64,000 bases of DNA. It comes from Bradyrhizobium sp. Ash2021 (GTDB lineage Bacteria; Pseudomonadota; Alphaproteobacteria; Rhizobiales; Xanthobacteraceae). Of the stretch, positions 15,378 through 24,043 are shown one piece after another. The notes under the pieces are model-generated. The model saw only the letters and a program-made list of their open reading frames with translations. It did no database searches and was not told where the DNA came from. The position numbers and the translations under genes are program-made. How positions within the stretch are numbered: the stretch's first letter is position 1; every line of letters starts with the position of its first letter. Location: assembly GCF_031202265.1 (NCBI RefSeq), contig NZ_CP100604.1:4632501-4696500 (forward strand), read 5' to 3'.

Positions 15378-17494
15378 ACGGGGAGGCGACCATAGCGCCG
15401 GCGGCGAACAACGGACATCGGTGGCGGCGGACCAAGAGGGCGGCGGCTATGTCGGCCGTCGCCGGCCTGATCATTGCCGGCGCCTTCGCCGCTTGGGTCT
15501 ACGCCCTCGGCCCGCTGCCCCTCGATCAAGCCAGGCAAGTCTCCACCACCATCGTCGACCGCAACAGCAAACTGCTGCGCGCTTACGCCCTGGCGGACGG
15601 CCGCTGGCGGTTGCCGGTCGATGCCAAAACTGCCATCGATCCCGGATATCTGAAACTGCTGTTCGCCTACGAGGACCGGCGCTTCTATTCGCATGGCGGC
15701 GTCGATCCGCTGGCGCTCGGCCGCGCGGCCTTTCAACTCGTGACCCGCGGCCACATCGTCTCCGGCGGCTCGACGATCACGATGCAATTGGCGCGGCTGA
15801 TGGAGCCGCGGCGCGAACGCTCGGTTTACGCCAAGCTGCGCCAGGTCGTGCGCGCGTTTCAGATCGAGCGGCAATTGAACAAGGACGAGATCCTCGATCT
15901 CTATCTGGCGCTGGCGCCGTTCGGCGGCAATCTCGAAGGCGTGCGCGCCGCCTCGATCGCCTATTTCGGCAAGGAACCGAAACGGCTGTCGCTGGCGGAA
16001 TCCGCGCTATTGGTGGCGCTGCCGCAATCGCCGGAAACGCGGCGGCTGGACCGTTACCCCGATCACGCGCGCGCGGCGCGGGATCGCGTGCTCGACCGCA
16101 TGGTGGAAGACCAGATCATCTCGGCGGACGATGCGGTTCAAGCCCGGGCGATCCCGGTGCCACGGCTGCGCAAGCAGATGCCGATCCTGGCGCCGCATTC
16201 TTCGGATACGGCGATCGCGATCATGAAGGATACGCCCGTCATCCGGCTGACGCTGGATTCGAGCCTGCAGAAAGCGCTGGAGACGCTGGCGCGCGACCGT
16301 GCGATTGCGCAGGGGCCGAACATTTCGATAGCGTTAATCGCCGTCGACAATGAAAGCGGCGACGTGCTGGCCCGGGTCGGCTCGCCGGATTATTTCGACG
16401 AACGGCGGGCCGGGCAGGTCGACATGACCCGCGCGCTGCGCTCGCCCGGATCGACGCTGAAACCGTTCATCTATGGCCTCGCGTTCGAAGACGGTTTTGT
16501 GCATCCGGAAAGCCTGATCGACGACCGGCCGATCCGCTTCGGCACCTACGCGCCGGAAAATTTCGACATGACCTTTCAGGGCACGGTGCCGGTGCGCAAG
16601 GCGTTGCAGCTTTCCCTGAACGTGCCCGCGATCGCGCTGCTCGACCGCGTCGGCGCCAGCCGGCTGTCGTCCCGGCTGAAGCAGGCCGGCGGCAATCTGG
16701 TGCTGCCGAAGGACGAAGCGCCGGGGCTCGCCATGGGACTCGGCGGCGTCGGCGTCACCTTGCAGGATCTGGCACAACTCTATTCCGGGCTGGCGCTGCT
16801 TGGCACCACGCGGCCGCTGCGCGAGATCATGCTGGCCAAGGACGAGCGCGATCCCCTGCGCCTGATGGATCAGGCCGCGGCCTGGCAGGTCGGCAATGTC
16901 CTGATCGGCACCCCGCCGCCGGAAAACGGCGTGCACAACCGGATCGCGTTCAAGACCGGCACCAGTTACGGCTATCGCGACGCCTGGTCGGTCGGCTTCG
17001 ACGGCCGCATCACCATCGGCGTCTGGGTCGGGCGCCCCGACGGCGCGCCGGTGCCGGGGCTGGTCGGCCGCACTGCCGCAGCGCCGATCCTGTTCGACGC
17101 GTTTGCGCGTACCGGCAAAATCCCCGCAGCCCTGCCGAAGCCGCCGAAGGGGGCGCTGCTCGCGAGCAACGCCAAACTACCGCTGCCGCTGCGGCGGTTC
17201 CGCGCTGTCGGAGAACTGGTGCGGACCGGCAGCGAGCAGGCGCCGCACATCCAGTTTCCATTGAACGGCTCGCGGATCGACGTCGATCGATCAAATGACG
17301 GCCGGTTCGCGGCGATGCCGGTCAAAATCGCCGGCGGCGTGCTGCCGCTGACCATGATGGTGAACGGCGTTTCCGTCGGCGATATCGACAGCCGCCGCCA
17401 GCGCCTGATCGATCCGCCCGGACCGGGTTTTGCGCGGTTGACCGTGATCGATGCGACGGGTGCCGCGGATACCGTCGTGATCCGGGTGCAGTGA
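15374..17494 (+). CDS. pbpC: Penicillin-binding protein 1C
   Basis: 706 residues, bifunctional peptidoglycan glycosyltransferase/transpeptidase anchored by one helix ('MSAVAGLIIAGAFAAWVYAL'). The glycosyltransferase domain shows 'AYEDRRFYSHGGVDP' (about residue 98) and 'GGSTITMQLARL'. The transpeptidase domain shows the active-site 'SPGSTLKP' (Ser near 359), 'SLN' and 'KTGTSYGYRDAW' (near 525). A C-terminal PBP1C domain follows ('HIQFPLNGSRIDVD'). The start overlaps the macroglobulin stop. Length is near that of E. coli PbpC (770). It meets the hydroxylase gene tail to tail with 11 bases between. Confidence 0.93.
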   Translation: MNGEATIAPAANNGHRWRRTKRAAAMSAVAGLIIAGAFAAWVYALGPLPLDQARQVSTTIVDRNSKLLRAYALADGRWRLPVDAKTAIDPGYLKLLFAYEDRRFYSHGGVDPLALGRAAFQLVTRGHIVSGGSTITMQLARLMEPRRERSVYAKLRQVVRAFQIERQLNKDEILDLYLALAPFGGNLEGVRAASIAYFGKEPKRLSLAESALLVALPQSPETRRLDRYPDHARAARDRVLDRMVEDQIISADDAVQARAIPVPRLRKQMPILAPHSSDTAIAIMKDTPVIRLTLDSSLQKALETLARDRAIAQGPNISIALIAVDNESGDVLARVGSPDYFDERRAGQVDMTRALRSPGSTLKPFIYGLAFEDGFVHPESLIDDRPIRFGTYAPENFDMTFQGTVPVRKALQLSLNVPAIALLDRVGASRLSSRLKQAGGNLVLPKDEAPGLAMGLGGVGVTLQDLAQLYSGLALLGTTRPLREIMLAKDERDPLRLMDQAAAWQVGNVLIGTPPPENGVHNRIAFKTGTSYGYRDAWSVGFDGRITIGVWVGRPDGAPVPGLVGRTAAAPILFDAFARTGKIPAALPKPPKGALLASNAKLPLPLRRFRAVGELVRTGSEQAPHIQFPLNGSRIDVDRSNDGRFAAMPVKIAGGVLPLTMMVNGVSVGDIDSRRQRLIDPPGPGFARLTVIDATGAADTVVIRVQ

Positions 17495-17505
17495 TTATCC
17501 GCAGC

Positions 17506-18324
17506 TCAGCGAATAAACGACCAGTTCTTGTAGAAAACCGTCTTGAACGAGGATGCGACCAGCGCGGCAGCGGCGACGGCGGCGTCGAATACGGGCTGCA
17601 GATGGTTGGGCCGCACGATGTCCATGAACAGGCAGTAGCGCGCCTGGTCGACGTCGTTCACGGAGCGATGGAACAGCGTGTCGTCGAACACGAACAGCGG
17701 CTGCTTGTTCCAGAAATGGGTCTTGTCGTCGACATTGATGAAGACCTGATCGCTGTCGACCGGATCGAGATTGTACAGCACCCGGAAGGTCAGGCGCAGC
17801 GGCCCGAAATGCCATGAGGTTTTTTCGCGGGTGTTGAACACCGACACCGCGATGGTCTTGATGTAGCGATATTCCTGCTCGAAGGCGGGAATCCGCACCG
17901 TGATGTCCTGCTGTTTGGCGTACCATTTGAACGTCAGCATGCCGCGCTTCTTGTCGCCGAGCACTTCGGAGACGCGGGCCTTGATCAGGTCGCCATTGTC
18001 GACAAAAGCCTTCACGCAGGCCTCGATCTCGGCGCGGTGCTCCGCCGGCAGATCCTCCAGCCGGTACATGCCGAGGTTGCGCGCCGACAGCATGTCGGCG
18101 AACAGGTTGATCGGGGACAGCAGCCAGGTCGGAATACCGTTGCCGAGAAAATACTTCTCGGCCATCTCGGGCGTGACCTTGAAATGGCGACTGATATCGA
18201 GCGCGCCGCAGGCAATGAAGAACAGCGTCACATAGGGCGCAAAATACAGCGCCGGAACCAGCACGATCAGGGCGATAGCGAAACGCCGTGCGCGCTTGCG
18301 GCTGATGTAGTCACCGATTGCCAT
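17506..18324 (-). CDS. Aspartyl/asparaginyl beta-hydroxylase family protein (LpxO-like)
   Basis: 272 residues. A membrane helix near the N terminus ('FAIALIVLVPALYFAPYVTLFFIACGAL') precedes a 2-oxoglutarate/Fe(II) dioxygenase domain with 'SWHFGPLRLTFRVLYNL' and 'FVFDDTLFHRSVNDVDQAR', the His-x-n-His-x-Arg pattern of this family. LpxO hydroxylates the secondary acyl chain of lipid A on the cytoplasmic side of the inner membrane. ATG 18324 is preferred since it starts just before the basic segment preceding the helix. It diverges from the lipid A decoration genes that follow, which supports an LPS role. Confidence 0.85.
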   Translation of the reverse strand: MAIGDYISRKRARRFAIALIVLVPALYFAPYVTLFFIACGALDISRHFKVTPEMAEKYFLGNGIPTWLLSPINLFADMLSARNLGMYRLEDLPAEHRAEIEACVKAFVDNGDLIKARVSEVLGDKKRGMLTFKWYAKQQDITVRIPAFEQEYRYIKTIAVSVFNTREKTSWHFGPLRLTFRVLYNLDPVDSDQVFINVDDKTHFWNKQPLFVFDDTLFHRSVNDVDQARYCLFMDIVRPNHLQPVFDAAVAAAALVASSFKTVFYKNWSFIR

Positions 18325-18473
18325 CTTATTAGCGCCACGTTTGAGGGGTCGGGCGCCTGTCGCCCTTAACGCTCTCTTAAAACTTCCCCGGCGGCCGGAC
18401 AAGGTCGGGGAGACCGCGGATTAGATGGAACTGTGGTGTTGTTTGCAGTGCGGTTTCATCGTATGCGAACAAG

Positions 18474-20216
18474 ATGGTTGAACCCGTCCAGGTCAGGCGT
18501 TTTGGAGCAGGCCAACAGTCTGTGAAACCTGCGAATTCCAGCCGCAGGCTGCTCGCCGCGTTCGACTTCGCCACGGCCAGTCATCTGCGCGCGATGGTGT
18601 TCCTGACACTGGTCGGGCTGGTATTTTTCCTGCCCGGCTTTTTCACCATTCCGCCGATCGACCGGGATGAGGCGCGGTTCGCGCAGGCGACCAAGCAAAT
18701 GGTCGAAACCGGCGATTTCGTCGACATCCGCTTTCAGGACGATGTCCGCTACAAGAAGCCGGTCGGCATCTACTGGCTGCAATCGGCCGCAGTCGAAACC
18801 GCATCACAGCTGGGCCTGCCGCGGGCACAGCTGCGCATCTGGCTTTACCGTGTGCCCTCCCTGATCGGCGCGATCGGCGCGGTGTTGCTGACCTACTGGA
18901 CCGCGCTCGCCTTCGTGACACGGCGCGGGGCGGCATTGGCCGCGCTGATGATCTGCAGCTGCGTTCTGCTCGGCGGCGAGGCGCGGTTGGCGAAGACCGA
19001 TGCGATGCTGCTGCTCACCGTCGTCGCCGCGATGGGCGCGATGGCGCGGGTGTATCTGTCCTGGCAACGCGGCGAGGATCCGGCGCATCCGCCATGGAGC
19101 TCGCCGGCGATTTTCTGGACCGCGCTGGCCGGCGGCATCCTGCTCAAGGGGCCGCTGATCCTGATGTTTGTCGGGCTGACCATCGCGGTGCTCGCGATCC
19201 TCGACCGCTCGGCGGTCTGGCTGTGGCGCATGCGGCCGGTATGGGGCCTGACGTGGCTGCTGGTTCTCGTGCTGCCGTGGTTCGTCGCGATCTTCTGGCG
19301 CGCGGGCGACGCATTTTTCGCCGATTCGATCGGCGGCGACATGTTGAGCAAGCTCGCCGCGCAGGAATCCCATGGCGCGCCGCCCGGACTGTATCTGCTG
19401 CTGTTCTGGGTGACGTTCTGGCCGGGCGCGCCGCTCGCCGGGATGGCGGCACCGGCGGTCTGGCGGGCGCGGCGGGAGCCGGGCGCGCAATTTCTGCTGG
19501 CGTGGCTGATCCCGTCCTGGATCGTCTTCGAAGCCGTGCTGACCAAGCTGCCGCATTACGTGCTGCCGCTCTATCCGGCGATTGCGATCCTGACCGTCGG
19601 CGCGCTGGAACGGCGCGTGCTGTCGCGATCCTGGCTGATCCGCGGCGCGGCCTGGTGGTTCGCGATCCCGGCGATCGCTTCGGTGATTGCCATCGTCGGC
19701 GCCATCAAGCTGACGCATCAGCCGGTGTTTCCGGCATGGCCGCTTCTGGCCGTGGCGATGATCTTCGGCCTCGTCGCCTGGTGGCTGTTCGAAGAGAGCC
19801 GCGCCGAGCGGTCGCTGTTGAACGCGGTTCTTGCCGCGGCGCTGTTGGCGGCGGGAGTCTATGGCGTGGTGATACCGTCGCTGACGACGCTGTTTCCGAG
19901 CGCCGAAGTGGCGCGCGCGCTGCGTAATGTGGTCTGCGTCGGACCCAAAGCCGCGGCGGCGGGCTTTCAGGAGCCGAGCCTGGTCTTCATGACTGGCACC
20001 GACACCCTGCTGACCGATGGATCCGGTGCGGCGGATTTTCTGGCGCGGGGCAGTTGCCGGTTCGCACTGGTGGAATCGCGCACCGAACGGAGTTTTATCC
20101 AGCGCGCCGAAGCCATCGGGCTGCGCTACAACGCGCCGACCCGCATCGACGGCTATAACATTTCGCAGGGCCGGGCGGTTTCGATCGCCATCTTCCGTTC
20201 CGAGGGCACGGAATAA
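18474..20216 (+). CDS. ArnT-like glycosyltransferase, GT39/GT83 family
   Basis: 580 residues with about twelve hydrophobic segments. The first periplasmic loop has 'IPPIDRDEARFAQATKQMVETGDF', the acidic motif of polyprenyl-phosphate-sugar transferases, followed by 'RYKKPVGIYWLQS'. These enzymes move a sugar from undecaprenyl or dodecaprenyl phosphate to lipid A in the periplasm. In rhizobia, RgtA-type members transfer galacturonic acid. With a PAP2 phosphatase, a GT2 and a LAB_N protein directly downstream, this is most simply a lipid A sugar transferase. The exact sugar is not determinable from sequence. Confidence 0.85.
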   Translation: MVEPVQVRRFGAGQQSVKPANSSRRLLAAFDFATASHLRAMVFLTLVGLVFFLPGFFTIPPIDRDEARFAQATKQMVETGDFVDIRFQDDVRYKKPVGIYWLQSAAVETASQLGLPRAQLRIWLYRVPSLIGAIGAVLLTYWTALAFVTRRGAALAALMICSCVLLGGEARLAKTDAMLLLTVVAAMGAMARVYLSWQRGEDPAHPPWSSPAIFWTALAGGILLKGPLILMFVGLTIAVLAILDRSAVWLWRMRPVWGLTWLLVLVLPWFVAIFWRAGDAFFADSIGGDMLSKLAAQESHGAPPGLYLLLFWVTFWPGAPLAGMAAPAVWRARREPGAQFLLAWLIPSWIVFEAVLTKLPHYVLPLYPAIAILTVGALERRVLSRSWLIRGAAWWFAIPAIASVIAIVGAIKLTHQPVFPAWPLLAVAMIFGLVAWWLFEESRAERSLLNAVLAAALLAAGVYGVVIPSLTTLFPSAEVARALRNVVCVGPKAAAAGFQEPSLVFMTGTDTLLTDGSGAADFLARGSCRFALVESRTERSFIQRAEAIGLRYNAPTRIDGYNISQGRAVSIAIFRSEGTE

Positions 20217-20217
20217 A

Positions 20218-21063
20218 ATGTCCTCGCTTTCAACCGCCGGCGAACCCGCAAATTATTTTTGGCGCCTCGGCACGCTTGCACGGCTATCGCTTGCCCAGAT
20301 CGTGCGCGCGCCGTCGCATTCACGCCGCGCGGAAGCCGCGCGGCGGTCCGCGCGTCATGTCGTGCTGCTGATGGCCATCGTCGGCGTCGCCATCGTCACG
20401 CTGATGTATGTGCTTGACGTGCGCGAGATCGGTTTGATGCCGCCGCGCGGCAGCCCCGGTCTTTGGTCGGTTCGGATCCTGACCGATTTCGGCAAGGATA
20501 TTTACGTGCTGGGGGCGCTGGGCGGGCTGTTGATCGCGGTCGCGGTCGTTGCACCGGGGCTGCGGGGAATCCAGCGATCGCTGTTGCTGGGTTTGGGGAC
20601 CCGTCTGCAATTCGTGTTTCTTGCCGTGCTGGTGTCGGTTCTCACGAGCGAATTGATCAAATGGATCGTCGGCCGCGGTCGGCCGTTCGTCGGCGGCCAC
20701 GCCAACGCCTTCAACTTTTCGCACTTCGCCGGCACCGAGGCCTATTCGAGCTTTCCCTCCGGGCATGCGACCACGGCCTTTGCGCTGGCGTTCGCCGTTG
20801 CCGCCATCTGGCCGCGGGCGCGGATCGCGATGATCGCCTACGCGCTCGTGATCGCGGCAACCCGCCTTGTGCTGCTGGCGCATCACCCCAGTGACGTCGT
20901 TGCCGGGGCACTGGTCGGTATCACCGGCGCGATGGCCGTGCGGTACTGGTTTGCGGCCCGCCGGCTGGGCTTTGCGATCCATCGGGACGGCAGCATTGTG
21001 GCGCTGACCGGACCCTCGCCAGGGCGCCTCAAAAGGGTTGCCCGGGGGGCTTTCGCCCCATAA
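20218..21063 (+). CDS. PAP2-superfamily membrane phosphatase (LpxE-like)
   Basis: 281 residues, six hydrophobic segments. The three PAP2 motifs are intact: 'KWIVGRGRP' (about residue 147), 'SSFPSGHATT' (about 178) and 'ATRLVLLAHHPSDV' (about 213). ATG 20218 is one base after the glycosyltransferase stop. LpxE members remove the lipid A 1-phosphate; others act on undecaprenyl pyrophosphate. Placement after an ArnT-like enzyme fits removal of a phosphate before sugar attachment, but undecaprenyl recycling cannot be excluded. Confidence 0.88.
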   Translation: MSSLSTAGEPANYFWRLGTLARLSLAQIVRAPSHSRRAEAARRSARHVVLLMAIVGVAIVTLMYVLDVREIGLMPPRGSPGLWSVRILTDFGKDIYVLGALGGLLIAVAVVAPGLRGIQRSLLLGLGTRLQFVFLAVLVSVLTSELIKWIVGRGRPFVGGHANAFNFSHFAGTEAYSSFPSGHATTAFALAFAVAAIWPRARIAMIAYALVIAATRLVLLAHHPSDVVAGALVGITGAMAVRYWFAARRLGFAIHRDGSIVALTGPSPGRLKRVARGAFAP

Positions 21064-21149
21064 TAAGCGGACGCCGCGACCGGCCGGACCATGCGGTTCC
21101 AGCCGGATTCAAACCCAACTCAAGCAAAAACCAAGCCGAGAGTGCCGAT

Positions 21150-21902
21150 TTGCCTGCTTCCGACACCGCTGCGGTGACCGTTTCCATCGTTGTGCCCGTG
21201 CGCAACGAGGCGGATAACGTCGCGCCGCTGATTGCCGAAATCACAGGCGCGCTCGACGGCCGCTGGGCCTACGAGATCATCTACGTCAATGACGGTTCGA
21301 CCGATGCGACCGCCGAGCGGCTTGCCGCGATCATGAAGCAGCGCCCAAATCTCAGGCAGCTTCGGCATGCCAATTCGACCGGACAATCGGCGGCGGTGCG
21401 CAGCGGCGTTCGCGCCGCGCGCGGCGCCATCGTGGCAACGCTCGATGGGGACGGGCAAAACAATCCTGCATTCCTGCCTGATTTGATCCTGGCGATCGAG
21501 AATGGCGGCGGCCGCGTCGGTCTTGCCGCCGGCCAGCGGGTGGGACGCAAGGACACCGGCTTCAAGAAAATGCAGTCACGTATCGCCAACGCCGTGCGCA
21601 GCGCGATCCTGAGCGACGGCACCCGTGATACCGGCTGCGGGCTGAAGGCCTTCCCGCGCGAAGCGTTCCTGTCGATGCCTTATTTCGACGGACTGCATCG
21701 CTTCCTGCCGGCGCTGATGCGCCGCGAAGGTTTCGATATCGCCTATGTCGACGTGATCGACCGCCCGCGCCATTCCGGCATGTCAAATTACGGATTCTTC
21801 GACCGGCTATGGATCGGGATCATGGATCTTGCCGGTGTATGGTGGCTGATCCGCCGCAAGAAGCGGACCCCTGTTGCGACCGAGGTGACGCCTCATGACT
21901 GA
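21150..21902 (+). CDS. GT2 glycosyltransferase, polyprenyl-phosphate sugar synthase type
   Basis: 250 residues. 'VSIVVPVRNEADNVAPLI' and 'EIIYVNDGSTDAT' are the nucleotide-binding strands of GT-A enzymes, and 'VATLDGDGQNNPAFL' contains the DxD-like metal site. This is the ArnC/DPM1 type, which makes the lipid-linked sugar used by an ArnT-like transferase; the C-terminal membrane helices of ArnC are missing. The start is a TTG at 21150, since no in-frame ATG or GTG precedes the conserved strand. Its end overlaps the LAB_N gene. Confidence 0.88.
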   Translation: MPASDTAAVTVSIVVPVRNEADNVAPLIAEITGALDGRWAYEIIYVNDGSTDATAERLAAIMKQRPNLRQLRHANSTGQSAAVRSGVRAARGAIVATLDGDGQNNPAFLPDLILAIENGGGRVGLAAGQRVGRKDTGFKKMQSRIANAVRSAILSDGTRDTGCGLKAFPREAFLSMPYFDGLHRFLPALMRREGFDIAYVDVIDRPRHSGMSNYGFFDRLWIGIMDLAGVWWLIRRKKRTPVATEVTPHD

Positions 21903-22212
21903 CATACTCAACTATCTACACGATGTTTTCATCATCAAATTCGACGCCTGGGTCGTGCTCGGATTCATCGCGCAGGGCTTTTTCACCGCGCGTTTCCTGG
22001 TGCAATGGATTGCGTCCGAACGCGCCCGCAAAAGCGTGGTCCCGGTGGCGTTCTGGTTCTTCTCGATCGGCGGCGGCGTGCTACTGCTGATCTATGCGCT
22101 GTATCGCCGGGATCCCGTCTTCATTGCGGGGCAGGCATTCGGCCTCGTGGTCTACCTGCGTAACCTCTATTTCATCATCGCCAACGGACGGCAGGCTGCC
22201 GCCGAGTCCTAG
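21895..22212 (+). CDS. Lipid-A-disaccharide synthase N-terminal-like (LAB_N) membrane protein
   Basis: 105 residues with three hydrophobic helices. 'GFFTARFLVQWIASERARKSVVP' and 'FWFFSIGGGVLLLIYALYRRDPVF' match the LAB_N family, named for its occurrence at the N terminus of some LpxB proteins. The start overlaps the GT2 stop by 8 bases. In many genomes it accompanies GT2 and ArnT-like genes and may help present or flip the lipid-linked sugar; this role is inferred, not proven. Confidence 0.85.
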   Translation: MTDILNYLHDVFIIKFDAWVVLGFIAQGFFTARFLVQWIASERARKSVVPVAFWFFSIGGGVLLLIYALYRRDPVFIAGQAFGLVVYLRNLYFIIANGRQAAAES

Positions 22213-22244
22213 GCGTTGCGGGCCGCAAGTGCTATCGTAGCGCC

Positions 22245-22517
22245 ATGAGTCACAGTCCCGACGCGCTTGTGCTTGATTTCGTGGAATGGATCGCGGTCAG
22301 CCCGCGACGCTATTCCGAGGTGATGGAGGCGTGGAAGACAAGCTGTCCGCGCCTGACCATCTGGGAAGACGCCATCGATCAGGGGCTGGTGCAGCGCTGC
22401 CGCCTCGACGGCCAGCTATCGATTGAAGCCACCGACGCCGGTCGCGATCTGCTGGCGAAGACGCGGCAGGGATTGCAGCGCACGCACGCCGCAATGGCAG
22501 CCTCCGCCGGCGATTGA
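22245..22517 (+). CDS. Conserved small protein, winged-helix-like
   Basis: 90 residues. 'VLDFVEWIAVSPRRYSEVMEAWKTSCPRLTIWEDAIDQGLV' followed by 'QLSIEATDAGRDLLAK' looks like a small winged-helix unit such as those at the C terminus of MarR-type regulators. No effector domain is present. It lies 32 bases after the LAB_N gene and its stop abuts the metC stop on the other strand. DNA binding is plausible; unproven. Confidence 0.6.
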   Translation: MSHSPDALVLDFVEWIAVSPRRYSEVMEAWKTSCPRLTIWEDAIDQGLVQRCRLDGQLSIEATDAGRDLLAKTRQGLQRTHAAMAASAGD

Positions 22518-23711
22518 TTATCGCGCCGCGTTGAACGCCGCAAAGCCGCGATCGAGATCGGCCTTCAGATCCTCGACATTCTCAAGCCCGATGTGGAGCC
22601 GCAGCGTCGGGCCGCCCGGCGCCCATTTGGTGGCCGTGCGATAGAGGTTGCAGTCGAAGGGAATGACGAGGCTTTCAAAACCGCCCCAGGAAAAGCCCAT
22701 GCCGAACAATTTGACTGTGTCGAGCATGGCGTCGACCGCGTGCTGCGGCGCCGGTTTCAGGACGATGCTGAACAGGCCGGATGCGCCGGTGAAGTCGCGC
22801 TTCCAGATGGCGTGGCCGGGATCGGTTTCGAGGGCAGGGTGCAGCACCCGCATCACCTCCGGCCGCGTCGCGAGCCAGCGCGCCATCTCCAGGCCGGACT
22901 TGTGATGCTGCGCCAGCCGCACCGCAAGCGTGCGCATGCCGCGCAGCGCCAGGAATACGTCATCCGGCCCGGCGCAGACGCCGAGCAGCCGGATGCCTTC
23001 GGCCAGCTGCGGCCAGGCTTTCGCATTGGCCGAAATCGTGCCGAACATGATGTCGGAGTGGCCGCCGATATATTTGGTCGCGGCCTGCATGCTGATGTCG
23101 ACGCCCTGATCGAGCGAGCGATGATAGAGCGGCGTCGCCCAGGTATTGTCGTCGATGACGAGCGCGCCGCGTGCATGCGCCACAGCGACGATGGCGGGGA
23201 TGTCGGGCATCTCCAGGGATTGCGAGCCGGGCGCTTCGACCAGCACCGCTTTGGTATTCGGCTTGAATAATCGTTCGATGCCGCCGCCGATCAGCGGATC
23301 GAAATAGGTCGTCTCGACGCCAAAGCGGGCGAGCATGCCGTTGCAGAAATTCCGCGTGGGCCGATAGACGTTGTCACACACCAGGAGATGATCGCCGGCG
23401 CTGAGCACCGAGAGCAGCGTGGTGGTGATCGCAGCGAGGCCCGACGGCGCCAGGCCGACGCCGGCGCATTGCGGGCCCTCCAGCGCTATCAGCACGTCCT
23501 GCAGCGCCCGGGTGGTCGGGGTGCCGTGGCGCCCGTACTGGAACTCGCCGCGATGGGCGTGCAGGTCCTCCGCGGTCGGATACAGCACGGTGGAACCATG
23601 GAAGACCGCGGGATTGACAAACCCCTTCTGGGCCTTGGTGTCACGGCCCGCCGTCACCAGACGGGTTTCGGCCTTTTGCGGGTTGGACGGTCCGTCGTTC
23701 GAAAAACTCAT
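22518..23711 (-). CDS. metC: Cystathionine beta-lyase
   Basis: 397 residues, PLP enzyme of the Cys/Met metabolism family that cleaves cystathionine to homocysteine, pyruvate and ammonia. 'EFQYGRHGTPTTRALQDVL' is the substrate/PLP loop and 'SMQAATKYIGGHSD' contains the Schiff-base Lys (near residue 215). 'SLEMPDIPAIVAVAHARG' and 'LVIDDNTWATPLY' carry the Asp that contacts the pyridine. ATG 23711 is selected because conserved sequence begins soon after. It is divergent from aapJ. Beta-lyase versus gamma-lyase activity is inferred from overall resemblance. Confidence 0.88.
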   Translation of the reverse strand: MSFSNDGPSNPQKAETRLVTAGRDTKAQKGFVNPAVFHGSTVLYPTAEDLHAHRGEFQYGRHGTPTTRALQDVLIALEGPQCAGVGLAPSGLAAITTTLLSVLSAGDHLLVCDNVYRPTRNFCNGMLARFGVETTYFDPLIGGGIERLFKPNTKAVLVEAPGSQSLEMPDIPAIVAVAHARGALVIDDNTWATPLYHRSLDQGVDISMQAATKYIGGHSDIMFGTISANAKAWPQLAEGIRLLGVCAGPDDVFLALRGMRTLAVRLAQHHKSGLEMARWLATRPEVMRVLHPALETDPGHAIWKRDFTGASGLFSIVLKPAPQHAVDAMLDTVKLFGMGFSWGGFESLVIPFDCNLYRTATKWAPGGPTLRLHIGLENVEDLKADLDRGFAAFNAAR

Positions 23712-24043
23712 GCGTTGCGTTACCCAAAGACGTTTTGCCGCAGCCGCTACGTGTCTCTCATAGGCCGCCTGGCGGCGGGGCCCGGCCGGTTTTGTTAATA
23801 ACAAGACACAGAAGTCAGCCGTCAACCCCTTGACCCGGATCGCCAGTCGTTCTGTGATGCGTCGCAACTATCCAGTCGCGCACGTTGAGGGGCCTGCCGC
23901 GACCTTTGATCCATTGCTTGACCGAATCGCACGTCAAACTGCCGGTCAAATCTGCGTTTTCAGCAAGAGATCATGGGGTTGGCCCAATAGCGTCAGGCGA
24001 AAATTAACAGACGTTCCCGGACGACCCTTGAAAGGCCTTGCCC
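23712..24043. other. Divergent intergenic region between metC and aapJ
   Basis: 332 bases that must contain promoters for both genes. A GC-rich stretch (GGCCGCCTGGCGGCGG) and a following AT-rich patch (TTTTGTTAATAAC) are visible, but no promoter or operator could be assigned with confidence. No gene seen. Confidence 0.4.
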
